From positions 1-19,449 of the forward strand of contig DAOPKN010000040.1 in NCBI GenBank assembly GCA_035391225.1: a stretch of DNA of 19,449 nucleotides. The letters are read 5' to 3'. The translations under genes and the position numbers were made by a program. Source of the DNA: DAOPKN01 sp035391225 (lineage in GTDB: Bacteria > Thermotogota > Thermotogae > MWEM01). Of the stretch, positions 13,464-19,449 are shown in pieces (the first letter of the stretch is position 1; each line of letters starts with the position of its first letter). The notes below the pieces were generated by a model that saw nothing but the letters and a program-made list of their open reading frames with translations, was not told the origin of the DNA and ran no database searches.

Positions 13464-14699
13464 ATGAATCTTGTACACCCATGGCTCATTCTACTCTGGA
13501 CAGCAATCTTGTTCGCGCTACTCGCTTTGATGGTTTTGTTCCCCTCCCTTCTGTTGTACCTCGCCCCGGCGGCGGGGGTGGTTATCCTGGTCGCTCCCTT
13601 GTGGTTGTGGCGAACCAACCGAGAGTACCGCGACACGGTCAAAAAAACCTGGCTGGTTTCCGCGGGAGGGATGCTGGATAGTACATTCCAGGCACGGAAA
13701 AACGCCCCGCTTTTCGCGCTGCAGTTCAACTTTGCCTCCTTTTTGGGTACCATGCGCGGCAACCTGGTGTACTTCAAGAAACTCATCAAAACCATCGCGC
13801 ACTCCTCCCACGAAGCCAACACCATCTCGCAGGGACTTCGCCAACAGTCTCAAGAACAAAACACGATCATGAAAGACGTGGCCAACACGGTCAAAGAGAT
13901 CGCCGAAGGCTCCAAGCAAATCACCGAGAACATCATGTCGGTTTCCACGGTGGCACACAACACCTCCGAGAAAAGCGAAACCATCCAGCAGAAAACCACC
14001 CACCTGGTGGAAATTTCGGAAACCGGGAAAAGTTCCATGAACCATACGCTGCAAAGCATCCAGCAAACTATGGATTCCTTCAACCACCTTCTGCAAGAAG
14101 TGACCGCATCGCAGAAAAACGCGGCGGAAATCCAAGAAATCGTGGAAGTGATCAACAACATCGCCTCCCAAACCAACCTGCTGGCGTTGAACGCTGCCAT
14201 CGAAGCGGCCCGCGCCGGGGAAGCGGGGAAAGGTTTCGCCGTGGTAGCCGACGAAATCCGAAAACTGGCCGCGGGAGTAACCGAGGCCACGCAAACCATT
14301 TCCACCTTGGTGCTCAACGTGCGAAACAGCGTCAACCAGGTCATCGAACAAACCGAGGGAACGAGGGAAAGCATCTCCTCCGCGTTCGAATCGGTGCAGA
14401 CCACCGACGAGGCCTTCAACGAAATCATCGAAAACGAGCGTTCCATCATGGATGAAGTGCAAGGCATCACCTCGGAAATCAACTCCCTCAACGACGCCAT
14501 CCAACAGATTGCAAGTGTCACCCAGGAGCAACTCGCGGGCACGGAAGAATCGCTCGCCAGTATCGAAATGGTGGAAAAGCTCTCGCAAAACGTGTACGAA
14601 ACCAGTGAAACCATGGTCAAAAACACACACGAAGTGGAAAAGAACACCCGGGGGTTGTACGGAGTCATTAGCGGATACAAGACCGGTGGAACCCGTTAA
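13464..14699 (+). CDS. Methyl-accepting chemotaxis protein lacking a periplasmic sensor domain
   Basis: A 411-aa chemoreceptor. Two adjacent hydrophobic segments (about 6-32 and 33-49) are separated by almost no loop, so no extracytoplasmic ligand domain exists. A cytoplasmic linker (50-110) leads to the long coiled-coil signalling domain; the CheA/CheW-binding hairpin tip is IASQTNLLALNAAIEAARAG (233-252), followed by GKGFAVVADEIRKLA. There is no C-terminal CheR-docking pentapeptide (it ends GYKTGGTR). The ATG follows a strong SD (AAGGAGGG). It sits 12 nt after the 92-aa gene and 14 nt before the first V4R gene, so input may come from a soluble partner or from the cytoplasm. No che genes are in the window. 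Confidence 0.95.
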   Translation: MNLVHPWLILLWTAILFALLALMVLFPSLLLYLAPAAGVVILVAPLWLWRTNREYRDTVKKTWLVSAGGMLDSTFQARKNAPLFALQFNFASFLGTMRGNLVYFKKLIKTIAHSSHEANTISQGLRQQSQEQNTIMKDVANTVKEIAEGSKQITENIMSVSTVAHNTSEKSETIQQKTTHLVEISETGKSSMNHTLQSIQQTMDSFNHLLQEVTASQKNAAEIQEIVEVINNIASQTNLLALNAAIEAARAGEAGKGFAVVADEIRKLAAGVTEATQTISTLVLNVRNSVNQVIEQTEGTRESISSAFESVQTTDEAFNEIIENERSIMDEVQGITSEINSLNDAIQQIASVTQEQLAGTEESLASIEMVEKLSQNVYETSETMVKNTHEVEKNTRGLYGVISGYKTGGTR

Positions 14700-14713
14700 G
14701 GAGGAGACGTAAG

Positions 14714-15223
14714 ATGAAGCTAACCAAGCGATTCGACAGCAACGAAGGCAAGCACTTGATCGAAGGCATCCATTTCGTGCTCCACTGCCACCACTACAAC
14801 ACCCTGATCCACCGCGCCATCGTCAGCACCCCTTTCCTGGATGGTAAAGAATTCATTTTCCAAACCGTCGCACAAGACTTCGCCCAGAGTTTGCCGCGCA
14901 TCGTGCAAAGCCAGAAACTCTCGGGGAAAGACGCCATCCTCTCTGCATGCTCGGAATTCTACAGCCTGCTGGGTTTCGGCAAAATGGACCTTTCTGCGCT
15001 TTCGGCCACCGGGGGACGTGCGGTTTCCACCTCTTCCCACCTGGCATCCGGTTACCTGGCAAAGTGGGGAAAGCAAGACCAACCCGTGGACGACTTTGGC
15101 AGGGGTTTCGTCGCCGCAGCATGGGCAACGGCCTTTGGAAAAGACGTCAAGGTTTGCAAAGTGGTTCAAACCCGCTGCATCGCAAAAGGGGACAGCACGG
15201 GCGAATTCACGGTGGAGGTGTAA
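14714..15223 (+). CDS. V4R-domain-like protein with His/Cys-rich N-terminus
   Basis: A 169-aa soluble protein resembling V4R (4-vinyl reductase) domains, small-molecule-binding modules of the Bet3/HNOB fold found in hydrocarbon sensors and in bacteriochlorophyll enzymes. The C-terminus VVQTRCIAKGDSTGEF (150-165) is the V4R closing motif with Cys155, but the second cysteine of the C-x-A-x-GD-x2-C-x-F pattern is replaced. The N-terminus has a cluster of potential metal ligands, H20, H24, C25, H26, H27 and H33. Start ATG follows AAGGAGGAG. It lies 14 nt after the chemoreceptor and 3 nt before a second V4R gene. V4R membership is weaker than for its neighbour; function unknown. Confidence 0.78.
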   Translation: MKLTKRFDSNEGKHLIEGIHFVLHCHHYNTLIHRAIVSTPFLDGKEFIFQTVAQDFAQSLPRIVQSQKLSGKDAILSACSEFYSLLGFGKMDLSALSATGGRAVSTSSHLASGYLAKWGKQDQPVDDFGRGFVAAAWATAFGKDVKVCKVVQTRCIAKGDSTGEFTVEV

Positions 15224-15226
15224 GCC

Positions 15227-15826
15227 ATGGCAATCGACAAGAAAGTGATCTTCAACGGTGTTTCCCAGATGCAGTTCGTCGGAAACCAAAAAGGTCTGAT
15301 CGACGTGTTCGGCGTGTACCTCACAAGTGGCAGCTCCACCATGTACAACAACCTAAGCTTCGAGCTCATCCGGAAACTCGACCCCGCGTTGATCGCGGAA
15401 GCAGAAACCATCCTCACCAACGCGGCACGGGTATGCGGCTACAACACGTTTTACGGCATCCAAAACTCCGTGGAATGGGAAGGGCTCATCGCACCGATGG
15501 TGGACAACGACACCGACCGGCTGATCGCCAGCGTGGAAATCTGCAACGCGCTGGGGTGGGCACGCTGGGAACTCGTGGACGTGGTCCCCGGCAAAAAGGC
15601 GGTTTTCCGTGCCCACAAGGGCTACGAGGCCGAGCTCTACGTCAAGAAGTACGGTCCTTCCAAGCGTTCGGTGTGTTACATGATGCAAGGGGTGGCCTCC
15701 GCGCTCAACGACCTTTCCTACGGTGGGGAATACCCCTCCGGCATCTACGCCTTCGAAACCGTGGAAACCATGTGCCGCGCCAAGGGCGACCCCTACTGCG
15801 AATTTGTCACCACGAGGGTGGAGTAA
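15227..15826 (+). CDS. V4R-domain protein (predicted soluble small-molecule sensor)
   Basis: A 199-aa soluble protein whose C-terminal half (about 105-197) is a good V4R domain: WARWELVDVV, RAHKGYEAELYVKKYG, VCYMMQGVASALNDL and the closing motif ETVETMCRAKGDPYCEFV with Cys183 and Cys191. V4R domains bind hydrophobic small molecules or metal-linked cofactors; in XylR/DmpR-type regulators the V4R region adjoins the aromatic-effector domain. There is no fused output domain, so it would act through another protein, most plausibly the chemoreceptor encoded two genes upstream (inference). SD GGAGGTG overlaps the end of the preceding gene. It is the last gene before a strong terminator. Confidence 0.85.
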   Translation: MAIDKKVIFNGVSQMQFVGNQKGLIDVFGVYLTSGSSTMYNNLSFELIRKLDPALIAEAETILTNAARVCGYNTFYGIQNSVEWEGLIAPMVDNDTDRLIASVEICNALGWARWELVDVVPGKKAVFRAHKGYEAELYVKKYGPSKRSVCYMMQGVASALNDLSYGGEYPSGIYAFETVETMCRAKGDPYCEFVTTRVE

Positions 15827-15846
15827 AGACTCTCCCCTTTTTTCCG

Positions 15847-15872
15847 ACGGGCCCTGGTGGCCCGTTTTTTTT
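15847..15872 (+). terminator. Rho-independent terminator of the five-gene unit
   Basis: Stem ACGGGCC / GGCCCGT (7 bp, GC-rich) with loop CTGGT, followed by a run of eight T. It begins 20 nt after the last V4R gene. Confidence 0.92.
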
Positions 15873-15882
15873 GGGCAACATC

Positions 15883-15911
15883 TTGACACCGTCTTCAATA
15901 AGTGCTATAAT
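15883..15911 (+). promoter_or_regulatory. Consensus sigma-70 promoter of the peroxiredoxin gene
   Basis: TTGACA (15883-15888) and TATAAT (15906-15911) are both perfect, with a 17-nt spacer. Predicted start near 15918 gives a leader of about 45 nt. This is the strongest-looking promoter in the window, consistent with high constitutive expression. Confidence 0.93.
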
Positions 15912-15962
15912 GTTTTATATAGAAAACTTGCGGAGCTCCACGAAAAAAAGGAGGAATGAAAG

Positions 15963-16607
15963 ATGGAAAACCGAGCAATGCCCCTGATCGGGGACCGACT
16001 TCCCGACCTTGACGTACAGACAACGCACGGCAAAATGCATCTTCCCACCGATTTCTCCGGAAAATGGTTCATCCTGTTTAGCCATCCCGCCGACTATACA
16101 CCCGTTTGCACCACGGAGTTCGTTGCCTTCCAGAAACGCTGGGACGATTTCCAAAAGCTCAACACCGAACTGGTAGGGCTGAGCATTGACCAGATCTTCT
16201 CGCACATCAAGTGGGTGCAATGGATCAAGGAAAACCTGAAAGAAACCATCCGTTTCCCGGTGATTGCCGACGACCGGGGAAAAGTCGCCGAGATGCTGGG
16301 TCTGGTGCACCCTGGTAAGGGCACCAACACGGTACGCGCGGTGTTCATCGTAGACCCCAAGGGCATCATCCGCGCCATCCTGTACTACCCGCAAGAACTG
16401 GGACGCAACATGGACGAGATCCTGCGCATGGTGAAAGCGCTGCAAGTCTCCGACGAGAAGAAAGTGGCGATGCCGGCGAACTGGCCCAACAACGAACTGA
16501 TCAACGACGAAGTCATCATCCCCCCGGCAACCGACGAGAAAACCGCCGAACAACGCCCCAATCAGTACGACTGCTTCGACTGGTGGTTCTGCCACAAGAA
16601 AATCTGA
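15963..16607 (+). CDS. Peroxiredoxin, Prx6/AhpC-TSA family
   Basis: A 214-aa thiol peroxidase that reduces H2O2 and alkyl hydroperoxides. The peroxidatic site is HPADYTPVCTTEF with Cys49 (41-53). The C-terminal extension ends in YDCFDWWFC (202-210) with Cys204 and Cys210, as in the long Prx6-class enzymes of thermophilic archaea and anaerobic bacteria, where such cysteines take part in disulfide resolution. Start ATG follows AAAGGAGG with about 8-nt spacing. It is monocistronic, between a consensus promoter and a terminator, and probably protects an oxygen-sensitive cell. No reductant gene (thioredoxin, rubredoxin) is adjacent. Confidence 0.95.
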   Translation: MENRAMPLIGDRLPDLDVQTTHGKMHLPTDFSGKWFILFSHPADYTPVCTTEFVAFQKRWDDFQKLNTELVGLSIDQIFSHIKWVQWIKENLKETIRFPVIADDRGKVAEMLGLVHPGKGTNTVRAVFIVDPKGIIRAILYYPQELGRNMDEILRMVKALQVSDEKKVAMPANWPNNELINDEVIIPPATDEKTAEQRPNQYDCFDWWFCHKKI

Positions 16608-16621
16608 TCACCTCTCAATCA

Positions 16622-16651
16622 AACAAAAGCCCCCCACCGGGGGCTTTTGTT
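16622..16651. terminator. Bidirectional Rho-independent terminator
   Basis: A perfect 13-bp stem (AACAAAAGCCCCC / GGGGGCTTTTGTT) with a 4-nt loop lies between the converging peroxiredoxin and ligase genes. The stem flanks are A-rich on one side and T-rich on the other, so it can stop transcription from both directions. Confidence 0.9.
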
Positions 16652-16681
16652 CATGGGACCGCCGCACCCCAGTGCGGCTCT

Positions 16682-18961
16682 TTAGGGTTTCCCCCTTTCC
16701 AACTCCAACGTCTGCTCCCGCAACTCCACCACTCTCTCCCGAACCCCCGGAGAAAGCCCATCCAAGTTCTCCGCGATCATTTCCTTCCACCCCTCGGAAA
16801 GCCCCGGCTGCAACCCATGCGCCACCAATTTTTTCCAGTTATCGAGGTAGTACACCAAGGCGTTCTCAAAACTGGTTGGATCGGGATCGAATTCTTTGAG
16901 GGCGTTGAGGTAGACGAGGTCCATTCCCTCAGTTACCCCGGAAAAATCCCGTTTCAGCCGGAAAGCGTAGTCGAAGGAGTATTTCATCCATTCGAGCCAG
17001 GGATTCCAGATCTCTTCTGCAGTACCATATTTTCCCATGAGCTTTATGGCCTGAGAACAAGAAACGGCAATATTCAAGAAAGCGGCAGGATCTACGGGCA
17101 TGTACACTGTTTTCATCATTACCTCCGAAAAATCCCGTAAAACCCGTACTTTCCAAAAATCCTCGCGACTCCAACCAGATGGATCAGGAAGGGTCAACCC
17201 TTTCTCGGGAGGATTTCGAAGAGAAGAGAGGATGTTTTCTCGGTGTTCGTACCGTGGCAAAGGGGAAACTGCCGCAAGGAAAAGACTCCCCATTTCTTTC
17301 TGGAACTCAAGTGCCTTTACTGCCTTCCCAAAAAGGGCTGTGTAGAAAAAATCTTTCGGGTTATATCGCAAAGCATTCCTTGAAGAAAGAAGAAGAAGGT
17401 TTTCCACGTCCGTGATTTTCTTTTCCGCAATCTTCATTTGTTCAGAACCAGTATCTTGAAAGCTTTCTGAAAGAGCTGGACCCGGATGAGAGGAAGAAAA
17501 AATCTTGTGCAGAGCAAAAAAACCTGGGTTCTCTCCGAAAAATTTCTCCAACGTATTACTAGCACGGATCGCTTGCGTACCAAAAAAGTCGGAAGCCAAA
17601 AGGGAACCTAAGAAAAAACCCGGAACAAGAAGGAGAACCATCGAAAAAACCAAAACCACCTTTTCCAACCTTGGTTTTGGAAAAGGGGAGAAATCCCGTT
17701 TGTTCTGTTGAAAGAAAAAATTTGAAATGATTCCAAACAAAAATAGGTTTGGGATAATTTGGAAAGGGAACTCAAAAAAAGAATGGACAAACGGAACAAT
17801 CCAAGCAGAAAAAAACGAAACCCCAATTAGTGGAACCCTTTTAATTGTTTTTATCCCGCGAAAAAAAGTAAGGCCGATCAAAATTGCCAAAGGAACAAAA
17901 CCAAAAATCCCAGCTTCCGCCAAGATTTCTAGCCATTCATTGTGCGCCTCATAATCTTTCTGGTACCTTCCAAAGAAAACCCCGGGTTGCTCGGTAAGCT
18001 GCGCTTGAAAATCAGGTGAAAGGAATTGGAAGGAAGAAAAACCCCATCCAAAAATGGGTTTTTCTTTGAACATTTCCCAAGCTGTAGACCACTCCAAAAA
18101 TCTTTTATCTAGTGAACCCCCGAAACCCTTTTCCACAACTAAAGAAGTTCTTTCAATCGAGGTTTCCCAGGGTTTTTCCGCGTCTTCAGGAGAAAAAGGA
18201 GGAAACAGGAAGAAAAACAAGCTGGATCCAATTACCGCAACTACCAATGCCACTCGTTTTCTTTTCCCCCATACGATTTTCCGATTTTCCGGAAAAACCC
18301 AAGAAAAAACAACCCACAGAAAGGCTGCGAGAAGCATTCCAAAATATACGGTTCGCGTTTGGGCAAGGAGCACTACAGTAAGGCAAATAAAAAGACTGGC
18401 GAGCGAAAAAAACAATGCCACTCGCTTCTTTGCAGAAAAAACCCAAATGAGTGTCACAAAAAAGGAACCTGCCAAGAAATCCGAAACCCAATTTACATTT
18501 CCAAAAGAGGAAATGATAAATCCGCGAGAAAAAGCACCCGGAAGTGCGTCGCCAAAAAAGGAAATCCCATAGAAGTTCAGCAACCCCAAAAAACCCACAA
18601 GAAAAGCAGCGAAAGAAATAAAAAAACTCAAAACCTTGGGATCTTGGGTTTTCCGCCACTCAAGCACAAAAAAGAAAAAGAAAATGAAAATGAAAAATTC
18701 CCTAACCGCTTCAGCAGCGCAAAAGATGAAGCCCAGAAAGAAACCCGGAAGAAGAAAAAGAATGGGAATGAAGTAACTTCCGGTGATTCGCTGTTTAGAA
18801 ATTTTCAAAAAAGCAAGAAGAGAAAAAACCCATAAAAGAAATTCCTTGAATAAATTGGAATTCCCGAAAAACCACGGGAAAAAGGAAACGGAAATTAGCA
18901 AAAAAAAGGAACCCAAGAAAAAAGGGTTCCTTATTGATTTGTTTTGGGAAATCACGTCCAC
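16682..18961 (-). CDS. O-antigen ligase/Wzy_C-family membrane glycan transferase
   Basis: A 759-aa protein with about ten or more hydrophobic segments in residues 13-480 and a soluble, mostly helical C-terminal part (about 480-759). Family signs: QTRTVYFG (201-208), RFLEWSTAWEMFKEKPIFGWG (287-307), AHNEWLEILAEAGIFG (339-354) with candidate catalytic His340, and FVHSFFEFPFQI (391-402). Members move undecaprenyl-linked glycans onto lipid A core, pilins or other proteins in the periplasm. It lies 18 nt behind a prepilin gene, so pilin glycosylation (TfpO/PglL-like) is a reasonable inference. The GTG start at 18961 has no good SD but keeps the first membrane helix. The gene is rich in Phe and A/T compared with its neighbours. 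A terminator-like hairpin lies within codons 10-21. Confidence 0.85.
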   Translation of the reverse strand: MDVISQNKSIRNPFFLGSFFLLISVSFFPWFFGNSNLFKEFLLWVFSLLAFLKISKQRITGSYFIPILFLLPGFFLGFIFCAAEAVREFFIFIFFFFFVLEWRKTQDPKVLSFFISFAAFLVGFLGLLNFYGISFFGDALPGAFSRGFIISSFGNVNWVSDFLAGSFFVTLIWVFSAKKRVALFFSLASLFICLTVVLLAQTRTVYFGMLLAAFLWVVFSWVFPENRKIVWGKRKRVALVVAVIGSSLFFFLFPPFSPEDAEKPWETSIERTSLVVEKGFGGSLDKRFLEWSTAWEMFKEKPIFGWGFSSFQFLSPDFQAQLTEQPGVFFGRYQKDYEAHNEWLEILAEAGIFGFVPLAILIGLTFFRGIKTIKRVPLIGVSFFSAWIVPFVHSFFEFPFQIIPNLFLFGIISNFFFQQNKRDFSPFPKPRLEKVVLVFSMVLLLVPGFFLGSLLASDFFGTQAIRASNTLEKFFGENPGFFALHKIFSSSHPGPALSESFQDTGSEQMKIAEKKITDVENLLLLSSRNALRYNPKDFFYTALFGKAVKALEFQKEMGSLFLAAVSPLPRYEHRENILSSLRNPPEKGLTLPDPSGWSREDFWKVRVLRDFSEVMMKTVYMPVDPAAFLNIAVSCSQAIKLMGKYGTAEEIWNPWLEWMKYSFDYAFRLKRDFSGVTEGMDLVYLNALKEFDPDPTSFENALVYYLDNWKKLVAHGLQPGLSEGWKEMIAENLDGLSPGVRERVVELREQTLELERGKP
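18900..18932 (-). terminator. Terminator-like hairpin inside the start of the ligase gene
   Basis: On the minus strand AAGGAACCC (18932-18924), a 9-nt loop, and GGGTTCCTT (18914-18906) form a perfect 9-bp stem running into a tract of eight T (18907-18900). It lies about 48 nt after the prepilin stop and inside the first codons of the downstream ligase gene, so it would act as a partial terminator (attenuator) between the two genes. Confidence 0.6.
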
Positions 18962-18979
18962 AAAGGAAAAATGCGGACC

Positions 18980-19449
18980 TTATTCCGCAGGTTTCCCCGA
19001 ACCCGTATAGTATACATTGTACAGCGGGTCGGAATCAGCCGCCCCATCCCAAATCCATTGGGAGAAGGAATCCCCCTGCCCAACCATATCAGCAAGTCCT
19101 TTCAGCAAATTTTCCGGAAAATCCGTAAGTGTAACTTCTAAATAGGTATCATCTCCAGATGTTCTTTCATGATACGTGTAGTAACCATTAATACCTTCAA
19201 CAGCCGATCCGCTGGGATATTCTAGCCCGTCAGCCTCCAAAATAGCCCCAAAAACTGGAAAGCCGGTATTCACAGCCAACTCTCCCTTCATCGTGTAGGT
19301 AGAAACCGCTGCCATGTTAATCGCCCGCAAGTCAGAGAGGATTTTACTAGCTCGAGCCTGGTTCAATGCGGAAATCCCAATCGGCGTCAACGTCGCCGCC
19401 AGCGCTGCAATGATCGCCAACACGATCATCATTTCAATTAAGGTAAAAC
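18980..19449 (-). CDS. Type IV-type prepilin / pseudopilin (N-terminus cut by window end)
   Basis: The visible protein begins, from the window edge, with the class III signal region: a partial codon ending GT (Gly would be GGT), then FTLIEMMIVLAIIAALAAT. This is the prepilin peptidase site (cleavage before Phe, Glu5) and the hydrophobic helix that packs the pilus core. The mature part is about 155 aa, with an ALNQARASKILSDLRAIN helix and a C-terminal beta region with several Tyr/Gly; no cysteine is present. Only the leader peptide and upstream sequence are missing. It could be a pilus major subunit or a type II secretion or competence pseudopilin. It is followed after 18 nt by the ligase-like gene. 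Confidence 0.9.
   Translation of the reverse strand, partial: FTLIEMMIVLAIIAALAATLTPIGISALNQARASKILSDLRAINMAAVSTYTMKGELAVNTGFPVFGAILEADGLEYPSGSAVEGINGYYTYHERTSGDDTYLEVTLTDFPENLLKGLADMVGQGDSFSQWIWDGAADSDPLYNVYYTGSGKPAE

Noticed and set aside
13518..14630. Long minus-strand open frame opposite the chemoreceptor
   Set aside because: It is the mirror of the heptad-rich signalling domain; its Gly/His/Phe/Asp-rich composition is typical of an antisense shadow.
1..19449. CRISPR arrays, tRNA or rRNA genes, insertion sequences, integrases
   Set aside because: I saw no regularly spaced repeats, no cloverleaf-like or rRNA-like sequence and no transposase or integrase motifs in any frame.

Overview
This window is bacterial: short intergenic gaps, strong purine-rich Shine-Dalgarno (SD) sequences, sigma-70-type promoters and Rho-independent terminators. 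Chemotaxis, a two-component phosphorelay, a type IV-type prepilin and an acyclic-carotenoid operon point to a motile or surface-attached bacterium. Frequent TTG/GTG starts behind strong SDs, a Prx6-class peroxiredoxin and stand-alone V4R proteins would fit an anaerobic or thermophilic deep-branching lineage. I cannot name the phylum from the sequence alone.

Layout. (1) 3-128 (+) is the tail of an unrecognised gene. (2) 203-6315 (-) is one tightly packed operon, in transcription order: phytoene synthase (crtB), phytoene desaturase (crtI), CruF-type carotenoid hydratase, a VTE5-like polyprenol kinase, a VTE6-like (DUF92) polyprenyl-phosphate kinase and a DltA-like amino-acid-adenylating enzyme. 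(3) 6430-8163 (+), divergent from the carotenoid operon, is a large secreted protein of unknown function. (4) 8222-10978 (+) is a cytoplasmic PAS hybrid histidine kinase with two receivers and an HPt domain; its promoter starts on the stop codon of the gene before it. (5) 10972-11841 (-) is an RpiR/SIS-family regulator, convergent with the kinase and sharing its stop region. (6) 12068-15826 (+) is a five-gene unit: cysteine-desulfurase-family enzyme, 92-aa protein, chemoreceptor without a sensor domain, and two V4R proteins, closed by a strong terminator. (7) 15963-16607 (+) is a peroxiredoxin with its own consensus promoter. (8) 16682-19449 (-) is a prepilin (cut by the window edge) followed by an O-antigen-ligase/oligosaccharyltransferase-like membrane protein in AT-richer DNA.

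How the genes may work together. The carotenoid operon appears to join polyprenyl-alcohol salvage (two successive kinases giving a diphosphate) to phytoene synthesis, desaturation and end-group hydration. The five-gene unit looks like a chemosensory module in which soluble V4R proteins could supply the ligand sensing that the receptor lacks. The prepilin/ligase pair looks like a pilin with a dedicated glycan transferase, and a terminator-like hairpin inside the start of the ligase gene could keep ligase expression well below pilin expression. Intergenic stretches are all under 300 bases; the longest (11842-12067) holds divergent promoters and two inverted repeats.
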